A DNA stretch of 64,000 bases from Monarcha castaneiventris obscurior (GCA_026261815.1 JAMPIT010000539.1:4852501-4916500); one strand, 5' to 3'; positions 24,344 through 36,300 are shown, numbered from the stretch's first letter. Notes: generated from the sequence alone by a model not told the origin. Made by a program: numbers and translations.

Positions 24344-24453
24344 GTGGCCATAAAGAAAATAAATCATTAACAGCAGAACTGGGAATGAGCTGTGAATGAG
24401 ATCCTGGTCCTCAAGGACAAGAAGCATCCCACCATTGTCAGCTACTTGGACAG
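24344..24453 (+). pseudogene. PAK3L exon with catalytic Lys region, two stops
   Basis: It opens VAIKK, with the ATP-anchoring Lys codon at 24,353, and closes NEILVLKDKKHPTIVSYLD before AG|GTGAGT. In-frame TAA (24,368) and TGA (24,386) interrupt the part between them, where PAKs have the QQQ...KEL stretch. Both look like point changes, since the frame is otherwise kept. Confidence 0.85.
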
Positions 24454-25209
24454 GTGAGTGCTTCAGGCATTGTCCCGTGCACTGGTCCTCAATTAATCTT
24501 TTCTGGCAGATGTAGTTTGTAGCTTGTTTAGAAAAAGCCTGACTTGGCCACATCTTCCTAAAACAATAGCCTGTCAGTTCACTACCTCTGTTTTGTTGCT
24601 TTGGTTTAGTTTTTTTCTTGAAGTTGACCCTATTTTCTGTGTCTTATGAGAAGTGCTGATAAAGCGTGGTGGAAGTTATTTCCCTTGGCTTTTCCCCTGT
24701 TCTTTTCCCTTGCTATGGATGCCAGGAAGACAAGGTTCTTGTTTCCAGAAACACCTGCTTTGCCCACTTTCCAATTGCCTTGCCTGTTTCTGAAGGTTCT
24801 TTATGCAGGGTTTTTCAGAGAGTTGACCACTTTTGTGCTAAGTGGTGCAGAGCCTCCTGTGGATAACTCTGAGAGTTGTGCTGCCTTGCTGCTGGAGTTA
24901 CTGGTGGAATTGCTGAGTTAAGGTGGTGAACCAGCTGGTGGCAAGTGTTGTAGTTCCAGACTGATCTTGGCTGTTCCTAAACTCCATTTTTCACGTGCTT
25001 GCCATGTAAGGCATCTCCTTTTTCACAGGTGTCTCCTTCTCACTTAGACTGTGCAGATTCCAAGGACGGTGCAGCCTACAGGAAATGTCTCTCCATTTTA
25101 CTCTGTGTTCATTTACAACTCACCTGGAAGCAAAACTCCCCTGCAGTCTTTTTCATAAGGTAATTTAGCTGTGCACATTCATGTCCATGCCACTGTTTTC
25201 TTCTTTCAG

Positions 25210-25323
25210 CTACCTTGTTGATGAAGATCTCTGGTTGGTGATGGAGTACATGGATGGAGAAAGTTTACAGGATGCTGTTAGACATGTCTGGCTGAAGAAG
25301 AGATGGCAGCTGTCAGCTGTGAG
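25210..25323 (+). pseudogene. PAK3L exon: hinge region
   Basis: It encodes YLVDEDLWLVMEYMDGESLQ, the kinase hinge. The second half matches PAK (AEEEMAAVSCE, like the EGQIAAVCRE of PAKs) only if the frame slips near 25,290; read straight it gives a nonsense Lys/Arg/Trp run. Splice sites are intact. Confidence 0.8.
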
Positions 25324-25711
25324 GTAAGGGCTCCTGCCTGTGCTTCCTATGGCTTGGACATGATGGTCCTTTGAAAGAGATGGTGAGAACCAGAGTGGCT
25401 TCATGCTCAGAGTTTTGTTTCTGTGTTGTTTTTATGCCCTGGAGAAGAGAGAGCCTCTGAAATGAACCGCCTGTCAGTATTCTTGCACTTCTGCTCTCTT
25501 GTACTCTTTCATGCTGTTGTTGTACTCTGTCTCTCTCTCTTCTGATTTTATTTGCTCTTCTCACCTTTTGCTTGAACCCTTTGTCTGGAGCTTGGCTGCA
25601 CTGCACTCCTTGCCTGTCAAAGCAAAGTTGCTGGTGGCAGAACTCTAAACTGTCCTTTCTTGTATGTTCAGGTCATTGCTTTGTACCCTCATGTTTCTTG
25701 TTCTCTGTCAG

Positions 25712-25810
25712 TGTCTGCAAGCCCTGGATTTCCTTCATTCGAGGCAGGTGATCCACAGAGATCTGAAAAGCTCCAACATCCTTCTGGAATGGATGGCACT
25801 GTCAAGTTGG
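25712..25810 (+). pseudogene. PAK3L exon: catalytic loop
   Basis: It encodes [20 protein letters not shown] and SNILL. One base is missing near 25,786 (cttctggaatgg where PAKs have one more g), so the rest (GMDGTVKL) reads out of frame. The donor TTGG|GTAGGT is intact. Confidence 0.85.
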
Positions 25811-26231
25811 GTAGGTATTCTTGGTCAGGCACAGTGTTCCTGGGATGTGGATGTGGGGCTGCTTCCCAGTGATGGCCAGTTCCCCAAAAGTGGTGCTGGT
25901 GGAAGTGCCTGGACCCTGCTGCCAGCTGAGAGCAGCTGCAACGTGCAGAGGAGTCTGGAGAGAAGGGTGTCAAGAGTGGCTTTGCTTTGTGTATGTCCCT
26001 TCCAGAGGGGGGGGAGTTAGAATCTAAAGCTTCAAGTGAATACATAAAAGCCACTGCCGGAGACCTGAGGGTATCTTTAAGTGGCCAGTTGCATATTTCC
26101 TTGGCTACAGCCCTGAGGCCTTTTGCAGCTTAGTGCAATTCAGTAGTGCATTCTTGGACTTAGAGATGGGAATTCTTTTGCTTGGATTTTTAAGTCCTGC
26201 TGACTCTGACAGTGTTTGTTTTTGTCCTCAG

Positions 26232-26428
26232 CTGATTTTGGCTTCTGCACTCAGCTGACCCCTGAGTAGGATCAACAGAGCTCTGTGGTGGGCATTGCTC
26301 ACTGGATGGTGCCAGAAGTTGTGAGTGGTTCTCCTTATGGCCCCAAGGTGGACATCTGGTCTTTTGGGATAGTGACCATCAAGATGGTGGAAGGAGAACC
26401 TCCTTACTTCAAGCAAACTGAGGCCGTG
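26232..26428 (+). pseudogene. PAK3L exon: activation segment with TAG
   Basis: It encodes ADFGFCTQLTPE, then TAG at 26,267 where PAKs have Gln (CAG to TAG), then [13 protein letters not shown] and [20 protein letters not shown] to EPPYFK. The frame is otherwise continuous over 65 codons, the best-preserved exon of the copy. Confidence 0.88.
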
Positions 26429-26732
26429 GTAAGAGGCAGATGTCCAGTGTTTGCATAGGCCTGTGTGCACAGAGTAGCTCTGCACTGGGATGAGTGCACA
26501 TGGTGGAAGGGAATTCCCAGAGGACTCACTGAAACTGGCTGTCAGGGCAAACTCGTTTGGATGCAGCTGTGGCTACATCAGGGTTTTATTGTTGGTACAG
26601 AAAAATGATCTCTGGACAGCATCTCTGCCCGAGGGGACAATGCCCCTGGAGCCTGGGGCTTAGACCTGGAGTGGCTGTGAGCACCTGTGGCTGTGAAGGG
26701 CACTGGTGCAGTGTTGTGCAGCTTTTCCCCAG

Positions 26733-26868
26733 GCTCCCTGTGTGATCAGCACAACAGGAGCCTGCAGCTGCAGGAGCCCGGGCACCTCTCGGCTCTGCTG
26801 CGGGACCTCCTCAGTGCAGCCTGGAGCCACAGGGGGAGCGGCGCTGCTCTGCCCCAGAGCTGCTGCAG
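26733..26868 (+). pseudogene. PAK3L exon: C-lobe
   Basis: LQLQEPGHLSALLRDLLS is in one frame and ERRCSAPELLQ, matching the R-SAKELLQ end of the PAK exon, is in another, so an indel lies between. The donor CTGCAG|GTGAAT is intact. Confidence 0.78.
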
Positions 26869-26960
26869 GTGAATGCAGGGGAAACAGCAGCACAAGGGTG
26901 GGGTTTTCTTGTCAGGCCCCTGTCCTATCATCTGCAGTGCTTTTCAAATGGAGAGCAAGC

Positions 26961-27245
26961 AGAATCCTAGATTGGTTTGGGTTGGCAGGGGCCTTTCAAG
27001 GTCATCTGGACCAGGTGTCCTGCGATGGGCAGGGCCATTTTCAAGCAGATCAGATTGCTCAGAACCCTGCCTGACCTGACCTTAAATGATTGCAGGGGTG
27101 AGGCACCTACCACGTCTCTGGGCAACTTCTGTCCGTGTTACCCCACTCTCCTTGTAAAAAAACTCTTCCTGATGTCTAATCTGAGTCTACTTCCCTCTCT
27201 TGAGTTTAAAACCACTCCCCCTTGTCCTATTGTACCAGAGCCTGT
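26961..27245 (-). mobile_element. CR1 LINE fragment in PAK3L last intron
   Basis: On the plus strand it starts ggtttgggttggcaggggcc and ends near cccttgtcctattgtaccag. This is the reverse of the CR1 3' region (read on the minus strand: acaag-gggg ... ccaacccaaacc). It is diverged and 5'-truncated, as is normal for bird CR1. Confidence 0.8.
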
Positions 27246-27303
27246 AAGGACCTTGAGTTTGGAAAGTAATGCTTCATTTCTTTATTTTTTATTCTTTGGG
27301 CAG

Positions 27304-27399
27304 CATCCATTTCTATCATCAGCCAAGCCTCTCTCCAGCCTGACACCTCTGATCACTGCAGCAAAGCAGTTGAGGGAGCAGCGGAGACAAAGCACTTGA
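27304..27399 (+). pseudogene. PAK3L terminal exon
   Basis: The acceptor gggcag is intact. It encodes HPFLSSAKPLSSLTPLITAA then KQLREQRRQST and TGA at 27,397-27,399. This matches the PAK C-terminus (HPFLKLAKPLSSLTPLI-AAK) with a basic tail typical of PAK3L. Confidence 0.88.
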
Positions 27400-27915
27400 G
27401 GACAGCTTTTTGTTATGCTAGTTAGGACAACTAGTTAGTTATGGTAGTTGGGATAGTAGTTAGGATAGCTAGTTTGATATGGTAGTTAGGACAGCCAGTT
27501 TTTTAGGCTAGTTAGGACAGCTAGTTTGATATGCTAGTTAGGACAAACTGTTTGTTGTGCTACTTAGGATGGCTAGTTTGTTCTGCTAGCTAATACAGCT
27601 AGTTATGGTAGTTAGGACAGTTTGTTTTTTATGCTAGCTAGGACAACTCGTTTGTTATGCTACTTAGGACAGCTAGTTTTTTTCTGCTAGCTAATACAGC
27701 TAGTTATGGTAGTTAAGACAGCTAGATTTTTATGCTAGCTAGGATAACTAGTTTGTTATGCAAGTTAGGACAGCTAGTTTGTTATGTTAGCTAATACAGC
27801 TAGTTACAGTAGTTAGGACAGCTAGATTTTTATGCTAACTAGGACAACTAGTTTGTTAACGCTACTTAGGACAGCTAGTTCGTTATGTTAGCTAGGACAA
27901 CTAGTTTTTTACACT
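27400..27915. repeat. CTAG-rich minisatellite in PAK3L 3' UTR
   Basis: About 17 imperfect copies of a roughly 28-32 bp unit such as gctagttaggacagctag plus tttgttat begin directly at the stop codon and end just before the poly(A) signal. The unit contains an inverted ctag pattern, so the transcript could fold back on itself. Confidence 0.85.
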
Positions 27916-27924
27916 CGTTTTTTG

Positions 27925-27930
27925 AATAAA
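27925..27930 (+). promoter_or_regulatory. Poly(A) signal of PAK3L
   Basis: AATAAA lies just after the minisatellite, 526 bases after the stop codon. Confidence 0.6.
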
Positions 27931-27932
27931 AA

Positions 27933-28010
27933 CTGTTAAACCTGAACTCCCTTGAAGTATCCCTTCCTTCTCTGTTAAACCTGAACTCCCTTGAAGTATC
28001 CCTTCCTTCT
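27933..28010. repeat. 39-bp perfect tandem duplication
   Basis: Two adjacent 39-bp copies starting ctgttaaacctgaactccc lie at 27,933 and 27,972. They appear identical, so the duplication is probably recent. Confidence 0.85.
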
Positions 28011-28349
28011 CACCCTGTGCTTCAGCTGTCCGGAGCAATGTTAGGGGAGAGTGGGCCCAGCCGTGCCCAGGGCAGCCTCAGCATCTGCGGAGGCAGGCTT
28101 TTAGGAGGCCCTTGTAGCCTTCTCGAGCCCATCCGACTCTTGTTTACAAACTTTGGGTGGTGAAAAATGCCCCTGGTGTTAGAAGAGGGCAGAAAGGGCC
28201 CAGGGAAGGGCCAGTTGTTCCATGGAAGGGAAAAGCGCGGCCAGTGGCGGAGAAAACCCATGCCTCTATCCCCTCCCACTTCGGCCAAACTTGAATCATA
28301 TGGCACGTCAGATTAGGGCAGGGGAGGAGCTCAGGCCACTCCGTCCCTA

Positions 28350-29260
28350 CAAACCGTCTTTTGCGCGGTTCTGACCCCCGGGGCTCTGCTGGCCTCACGG
28401 GTGTTTGTTCCTACCGGGCTGGCTCCCAGCAACCCCGGCCTATCCCGGCACAGGGTGGTGCTGGAGGCTGTTGGCAGGGAGATGCGATCCCGGGACACGC
28501 ATTTAGTGGCCACTTGCGAGCCAAGAGAAGCATCGGTCTGAGCTCACCGCCCGCCCGGTCCTGCTCTGCTCTGTTCCTCTCTCCAGCACCGCCACTCACG
28601 GGCGGTCCCCGAGCAGCCGCTGCCGCAGCCGCCGCTCCCCAGCAGGGAGCCCATCCCCTCCTGCTCCGGCAGCGCCTCCTTCGCCTTCCCTGCGGGCGAG
28701 ACGCGTCTGTCAGCGTTCGGCCCGGCTCCACGGACGGCCCCGACCGCCGCGGGCCCGGCTCCGCCATCGGGTGCCGGCGGCCGGGCTGCCTGGGGAGCCG
28801 CGGAGTGTCCGGAGCTCCAGAGGCAGCCGCTGATGCCCGCCCAGCAGCGCCGGAACCAGAACGGCCGGGGCCGGGGCGGGGAGGGAGCGGGAGGCCGCCA
28901 CAGGGAGAGGGACCCCGGCAGAGGGACAGGAGGAGGAAGGGCAAGAGGGGGAACGGGGCGGCAGAGTCACCGCTGCCGCCTCCGCGGTGCCGCCAGAGCG
29001 CAGGGGCCGTTTCTCCGGTAGTCCGAGCGTCCTTTGGTCCGAGTGTCCGTTGGTCCGAGTGTCCATTAGTCCCAGTGTCCGGTAGTCCGAGTGTCCATTG
29101 GTCCAAGTGTCCGGTAGTTCCAGTGTCCGTTAGTCCGAGTGTCCATTGGTCCGAGTGTCCGGTAGTTCCAGTGTCCGTTAGTCCGAGTGTCCGGTAGTCC
29201 CAGTGTCCGGTAGTCCGAGTGTCCGTTCCCCACCGGCCGAGCCCGGGGCCAGCACCGGCC
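28350..29260. promoter_or_regulatory. CpG island downstream of PAK3L, no gene assigned
   Basis: About 0.9 kb of GC- and CpG-rich DNA with long open frames on both strands (plus 28,361-29,197; minus 28,411-29,106). These contain Ala runs and Pro/Arg/Gly-rich text but no domain. A promoter-type island is the best reading. Which transcript it drives cannot be told from sequence. Confidence 0.55.
29021..29228. repeat. 16-bp minisatellite, 13 units
   Basis: Thirteen head-to-tail 16-bp units of the form gtccgagtgtccgtta fill 208 bp exactly at the edge of the CpG island. Because 16 is not a multiple of three, open frames across it show a 16-residue period. This explains the repetitive minus-strand reading and is not a protein repeat. 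Confidence 0.9.
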
Positions 29261-32200
29261 GTGCGGGGCCGCTGAGTTGGGGGCGACCCGCCAGGCTCGT
29301 CTGCGCATCATTTATGCATCATTTGAGCTTAATTAAAGACACCGTGATTGATAAACCGACACTGGATACCTGCCCCTCTTAGGTTTTTAGCTACCTAATG
29401 AGGGCCTAGGCTAGATGCCTTTATGAGGGCCTATGCACCCTGATCTACACTTTCTTGAACGTAAAAATAATTAATTGTGAGAAATTTAACCGCGGTAATG
29501 CACAAACGTGCCACGAGATGGCAAGTCATGACTGCGTTAGGCACCTCGTACTCGCCTCACAACTGCAGCGAGGCAATCCCCAGTGAGTTTACAAGAAGCA
29601 TTTTATGAAATCTAATGTTCCTTTTCTCAAGATGGAAAATAGTTTTTAATCTGTTCCTTTTCTCTGCCTTTAAACTTGCTAGGGTTCTTTGACATACGAG
29701 GGCTATTTTCTGCAGTAGTTTCTTGTTTGTTGGTTTTAAAAAACAAAAATAAAACCAAGTGAGACCAAAATTGAGATTCTGTTTCTTAAATATATGGTAA
29801 GTATTTTGAGAACTACTTGTTAAAGTAAAAAGTAATGAACCTATTATGTTTATTGTTTCTTTTTGGGGGAGACACGAGTCAAAAGCTGGAGACCAGTGAT
29901 TATGTTCGAGTAGGAATACAAGAACATTCCTACCTCTCCACTGCCATTCCCTGCCTGCTTCTTATACCATCATTCTTGCCAGTGGAGGAAATCAGTTTTG
30001 GCCAATGACGAATCACAGGTAAAATTCTTTAGAATTTAAGAGAGAAATTACCTATAAAAATGTGAGGTAATTACTGAATAAAGGCAATAATTACACATCT
30101 TATAGAGCTAACATTTCAACAGAAAGCAGGCTACATTCTACACCTTGTTAAACCAAGTCTTGATCAAAACACTTGAAGTCAGTTTAACAAACAGTGTCAA
30201 GGCTGTTTATCAAGCCAGAACTGCTGAAAGGCAAGGCAGGGGACAGTACATGTAAAAACTTGGAAGTAGCAAGTGTCCAGGTTAGGAATTGAGAGCAAAA
30301 CCCTGGTTACATTAAAGCCTCAGGAAATCCTGCCTTCAATTCTATGGCTTTCCGGACCTCACTTGCATGTTGTGTGAATGCCCTCTGTCAACATTAATCC
30401 CTGGCCATGTTTGCTCCTTTCTCCTCAGGTGACATCTTTGCAGTTCATCTTGTCTGTTAGGATTCATTCTGTACAACGAGAAAGCCCCTCAAACTGCTGA
30501 GACCAAGCTCCTCCAGCAAGGAACAACATTTTCTACACTCTGTGAATCTGAGTGACAGACAGTATCACAGTACAGTGCATCTATTCACAAACATTTACAT
30601 AATTTATATCCAGCCCTTCATCTTTCAGCACCACTTAACTGACTCAGAGACTAAACAGCAATGCCAAGCCCCTGTGACAGTGACAAGCAGTGATAACCAG
30701 CCTGCTGACAGCCTCTCTCACGTGGACTTCTGTGCTTTAAAGAGCATCATGAGCGATACTACACCTTCAATACAACTCCACTGCTGCTGGCTTAGCTGAG
30801 ATAAACCTTGAAGGTCAAAGAAAACTTCTGTTTTTGGAATAATAGGGGTGTCTGTCTGGCTTTATTCCAGTTCATGATAAGTGTCAAATCACCTTCAACA
30901 GAGTTTTATTAAGGGCTTAACTTCATAGAACATCAGCTACTCACAGGAAGTTGAGCTGTTGGTGGTCTGCCTTGCTTCCTGTGAAAAGACAGGATAATTT
31001 AGGGAGAGGCTGTGCTGTAAATCACTAGATAACATAAAATTATTGTTCATCATTTGTCAGCTCCCTGCTTCCTTGTATTCTGGTTTCTCTTTACAGCATG
31101 AAATGCTTCACTTCTGTTTGTGTACCTATAATAGATATTCACAGAAATCACAGAGGCCTTTTTTTCACAGACATTTGAATAAGGTGCAGTTACATATACA
31201 TGTTTTGTATTTAAAATACTCTGTATTCTGCCCATTTCTGAATTATTCAGTAATAGTTCTGTTTAGTTACAAGAAAAAAACCCTTTATTTTTATGTACAG
31301 ATAGCATTACATTAACTGTAGTTACATTTAAGCCTTTTGCAATTAAAGACATTTAATCCCAAATGCTAAGAAAAAGTATTTGGAGACCATTAATTTGAAA
31401 ATTTGTTTACAACTTTTGAATAGGATCTGAGCACACTAATCTCCAACTCCGAAAAAAACACATCCCTTTTTATTTAAATTAAACTTTCATGGACTTAAAA
31501 TCCAATTTAAATATTCATGACAAATATGCTCCTTATTTAGGGAGAAATGCATGCATTAGAAGGCATACTGATTAAACTCAATGTAGTTTTAATGGAAACA
31601 GGTAAACACTTGATTAGTGGCTGGTAAAAATCTGTTTTAATTTACATAAAACCTCATCTTTTCTTTGAACCCAAGGTCTAGCTCATTCAATTTCATGTTG
31701 CTTGACATAAATAATTTTAGTATTGTTATAACATGGCTAGCAACTGTCAGCAGAATCTCATCACCTATTCTGACACAAGGTTTATAACTTTAAAGTTAAA
31801 AAAGAAGTTCAGTACTAAAGAGTGAAGAAAAAGATCTATTTTTTGCTACATATTTAATTTTTAAATTGTTCATCCTAAACTGCCAGTAATTGTTTTCTTG
31901 AGGTTCTTGCTTTCGAAATCTCTCTTGCTTTATCAGCAAGCCTGGTGTAACACATGAGATTTGCAGATAACAGACATACAGTACTAATGAATTCAGTGTT
32001 GCTCTCAGTCAGAGCCATGCAGCAAGTGAACAATGTCAGCCAGTGAGGAATCCACCTGTGTGTGTGAACACAGACAGTGCCAGTCACAGTTGTCATTAAT
32101 TTACTGCTTGTAGCAGAAATGACCTGACACCCCAAGAAAACAATTTGGCAAAAAGGAAGTTCAAGCCAAGAAACACTTCAGAGCCATTGCTCAAGGCTCC

Positions 32201-32867
32201 AGCAAAGCAGAGCTGACTGGGAAAACAGTTTGTTGTGAATGTTTGTGTTTGTTTTTAAACTGAGCATTTGTGCAGTGGCATCTTTCAGTTTAGGACTCCG
32301 GGTGTATCAAACAGGACAATAAGTTTTAGCATCAGCTATCAAATTCTTATTTAATGTGTAAGGTTCAAAATTCAGCAATGAGACAAATCTTCCATTTTGT
32401 CAGAAATCAATATCTAATTTACCTTAGCAGTACTTCAGAAGCAGAATTCATTGGATGTTATCACTCAAGTGGGTAGCTGTGCTAGCTCATTCACAACTTA
32501 TAACTCGAAAATCTATTTTAAAGACATATTATGCAGTATAAAATGTTACACCCAAATGAGCTCGTAACAACACTTTCCTTGAAACAACAGGAATATTTTT
32601 CATTAGCAACTCTCATCTCAGAAAAATCATCTTGTCTATGCATTAATTCCACTGCCCTTTGTGCAAGCGAATTTAGATCCCATGTGCTCTGGGTCACTGA
32701 AGTACCAAGGCCTGAACAACAGGGCCTGAGCCAAAGCTGACCTCTAGATGAACCTTCCAACTTAATGATATATATATAGTTGCTCACTAACAAAGTATTG
32801 TTATATGTGTTCATGAATTGCCAGAATTTGTTCACTTTTCCGGATCTAGAAATGGGATAAGGCCACA
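29261..32867. other. AT-rich stretch, no gene seen
   Basis: No exon, RNA gene or named repeat family was recognised. Small open frames such as 30,542-30,799 lack any motif. Confidence 0.5.
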
Positions 32868-33370
32868 TCTGGCCTAATTAGGGGGCATAGGATCAAGGAC
32901 AACTCCCTTGGATCTTCCTTGAGCCCTGGCCAGGCTTTGGGAGAAAGCTAGCAGGAAAGTGAAATTAGAAATTATGTCAGCTTGTTCGTTTAGCAGTGTA
33001 AAAACTGGGCCACTGTCAGAGCAAAGTCGGGGAGCCTCGTGGCCTGCAAAGGTGGAGGCACTGCACGAGTTCCCAGTTACTGGCGTGGTTCTCCAGTCCT
33101 TGGCTGTGCCAGCTTCCCCCCACAGCTGATGCCTCGGACTTGGATGATGTATCTTTATTGGGGTAAGTGGTGATGTATCTTTCTTATTCACTGTAGGCAT
33201 TCTCTCCTAATAATGATTAGCATTGCTCAGCTCGTGCCTTTGTAATTCTTTACTAACGTTTAGGTGCCTTGCTTAGCTTATCCTTTCATGATTCTTTGCA
33301 GTTTTACATCATAGTAAATGCCACTGTTCCTTAAGTTGGTGTCTGTGTCTCTGACCCTAGCCACCAGCAA
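32868..33370 (+). mobile_element. Possible degenerate LTR (ERV-type)
   Basis: A somewhat GC-richer block ends in atcatagtaaatgccactg, then ccttaagttggtgtctgtgtctctgac. This resembles the 3' part of avian ERVL-type LTRs. No internal viral genes and no clear target-site duplication were seen. It is a weak call based on resemblance only. Confidence 0.3.
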
Positions 33371-36300
33371 AACAGTCAGGGACTATATACATTTTCCTCT
33401 CAAAATAAATATTTCTGTTTGTTTGATTGTAGTGTGAAAATTAGGTTTGTTAGCAATCAGCATTTTAAAGATCTAATGTTGTTACATCTTGTTTTTTCAC
33501 ACATCCTAAAGTCATTTAACTGCGTTTAACCATAGAAAAATCTATCAGTAACTTCCAAATAGATTATGAACTACTTAGTAGCTTTTTGCTCTTAACTATC
33601 ACCAGTTATTTCAAAAGTAAAGCCCAATAGCACAATCTCAGTTAAAATAAAATAATCTTGACTCCCCAAATTAATTTTATCAATACCCGGAGAGGAACTT
33701 ACAGATTTTCTGTATTTGATGCTTGGGTATGTTTTCTCTTGAAGATATAAAATCATAACCACTAGAAGCCACAAGGTGACACTTTAGGACTACTGGAAAG
33801 AGATTATCATAATGACAAAATAAATAATTTTGACACTGGAATGAACTGGGCCAATTATGAAGTACACAGCAAGTGTGAAATTGGTCTAGGTCTTTTCTGA
33901 AAGGGATTGATTGCTTGGCTGCAAAGAGGCAGGCAGCCAAGTGCTGTATTGACCCACAAGAAGAAGAAAGGAACTCAGAAATCTTTTATTGAGGGGTCTG
34001 CTTTCCTGTTATCAAAGCCATAAACCAATTTTATTTATGAAGATGAAAAGCAAATCAGAACAGTGTGCATAACTTTAAAGTCTTGCATTCTCAAGGAGAG
34101 CACCCCCAAACCTGGCACTCAGAAGTGGCAATGTGAAATAAATGTGTGTGTAGCTGGAAATAAACTATACATTCAGCAAGTCCATAGATCACTGCCACTT
34201 GTTTCAGCAATTGCTCTCTAATATGCTGCAAGTGAAAGAAACTAAGTGAGAGGATATCATTTTACACTGTGCCCTGTGGACAGCTCTGCCACAAGCTGCA
34301 CAATCAATATTGGGTTCTAACAGCAAAGTTGTTATTAGAAAATTCTTATTCAATACTAACCAATCTTTCTAGCCACCAATTCTTAGGAAATCTTTGATAT
34401 AATTTGATTAAAACCCCAACCTTTCTATAACTAATAGTCCCATAAATATTGAGCACAAAAATATACATACTTCAAAACAAGGAAAGAAAAAACACCTGAG
34501 AACACTTGTGATTTTTTTTCACGTCTTTTCTAGACCTTTATGTAGTTTCCCAAAATTATGTTCCTCAAAGAACAAAATTATGTTCCTCCTTCCAGCATAG
34601 GCAAAATTTATACACTTGAAATAAGATGCTCATGACATTCTAACAAAGTGCCCCAGGCTCCTCAGGTGAGCAGGAACTAGAGTTCCCCTGTCACTGCTCT
34701 GCCAAGTGATCCTGGAGCACAGTACTTGCTTGTGTTAGTTGAAAAAGCCAACTGAGGTATCTTATGTGGCCACTTGAAGAAGAGATGGACATTATTTTCC
34801 TGTTTGTTTATCTCTTACTTTCTACCAACTTGATTGTCCTGCTGACATAGGTAAAGAGATAAAAGGACTTAGGAATTGCTTGGACATCATTCTACTGTGT
34901 TAGAAAGCATAGTGCAAATCTATCCCAACTACTTTTCCTAAAGTCACAGCACCTGTAGGACAAGGGTGTGGAAAGTAAGAAGTCAAGATTTCGCTTTTTA
35001 AAACTCTGAGCATTCATAAAAAAGCAAAAGTAAACAAGACTAACAATAAATTTCTTGGGTATGGATAAAAGTTTAAGAACATAGCAATACCATTTGTTCT
35101 CTGTAAATCTGACAGAGATTTATAGATTTTAAAACACTAATTTTTTGTTAGTTTTAGTGCATTTTTGTTTACTAGGAAAGTTCCCTTTCCCTACTGATTT
35201 TATCATTTTCCATTCAAGAGCTGCTGATTTTCTTTTTCCTCCCATTTCCTACAGGGAATAGGCTATCATGGCAGACTTTTGTTTATTTGTTTATGTACCT
35301 TTGTATTATTAATAAGCCCTGGGAAGAGGGTTTGTTACTTAAGCTCCCTCTGCTGGCTCTCCAGCAGCAGAAACACAACAAATGAAAGGTTTTTCACTTG
35401 CACTCCCGTTTCTTTAGTCTTAGAGCTGGGAAACTGCAGTTGCCAAAGTTAGCACTTCCTCCACAAAGGATGTGCAAAGGTCTTAGAATACTAATGTAAT
35501 AAAGGGACTACTGGAACTAGGGACAGCAGTATCATGTATAAAATATTACTTAGGTAAGCCTGTACTTACTGCCTGCAACATTCAGCTTCAAGCAAGGCAC
35601 CCACAAGCTGAGAAATGCATTTCCTTCCACCTTGCATTCACACCTGCTTAGGATTTAATACCAGTCGTGTTACTGACAGTCATAATTTGTCTCGTTCTCA
35701 TATTAGGCAAGGCTTTCTCAATTATGAATATTTCACTCCCACCATTTCAAGATGTTACCATTGTGCACAATATATACTTTGAATATTTAGGTCTTCACTG
35801 AGACTTTATACAGATTTTGCAGTTTCTCAGATTGAAATGAGTACAGCTGTTCACAATTTGAGAGTGCATCTTTAGAGAATAATCACATTTTCAGTTGCTC
35901 ATCTGCAAACTTATTTTTACAGCTTGTGGCAAAATCTAACCTATGACCCCTTTTGGACTCTATAAACCCTATAGTTATCAGAAACATGAGTCCCCATACT
36001 TTCAAGAATTTTAATTATTCACTGTCCTGCCTTGAAATCTCAAAGAACATCCTTTGTCTATGATCTTTGAGTCAGATTCACTCTACTTCAGACACACCAG
36101 TTAAATGGTCTCTGGGTGGGTGTGAAGTCACATTAGGCTCAATGACAGAGGAGCTCCTCCAAACACTGAGTTAGACATTTTTTTTCCTACCCAGTAATTC
36201 CAAAGGGAGCCTGACACGATTAGTCTTCCATGTTAGGTATCTCATTATGCTGGGCCAAATCTCGTTGTACTTGTCTGTTTGGCAATGAGGAAATGAGGAC

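Larger units (their letters stand above)
22569..27399 (+). pseudogene. PAK3-like (PAK3L) serine/threonine kinase, decayed, introns retained
   Basis: PAK kinases are Rho-GTPase effectors. The exon order matches the PAK kinase domain: acidic repeat exon (to 23,119), KKYTEVEPVGQG (23,375-23,432), VAIKK to NEILVLKDKKHPTIVSYLD (24,344-24,453), SYLVDEDLWLVMEYMDG (25,210-25,323), [20 protein letters not shown] (25,712-25,810), ADFGFC to EGEPPYF (26,232-26,428), an EPGHLSALLRDLL exon (26,733-26,868) and HPFLSSAKPLSSLTPLI to TGA (27,304-27,399). The HRD (25,754-25,762) and DFG (26,234-26,242) motifs survive; APE has become VPE. Disruptions are a one-base insertion in the repeat exon, TAA 24,368, TGA 24,386, a frame slip near 25,290, a one-base loss near 25,786, TAG 26,267 in the activation segment, and a frame slip in the exon ending 26,868. 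The small exon completing the glycine loop was not found, nor was a CRIB domain. Retained introns make it a DNA-level duplicate and not a retrocopy. The 5' end is uncertain. Confidence 0.85.
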
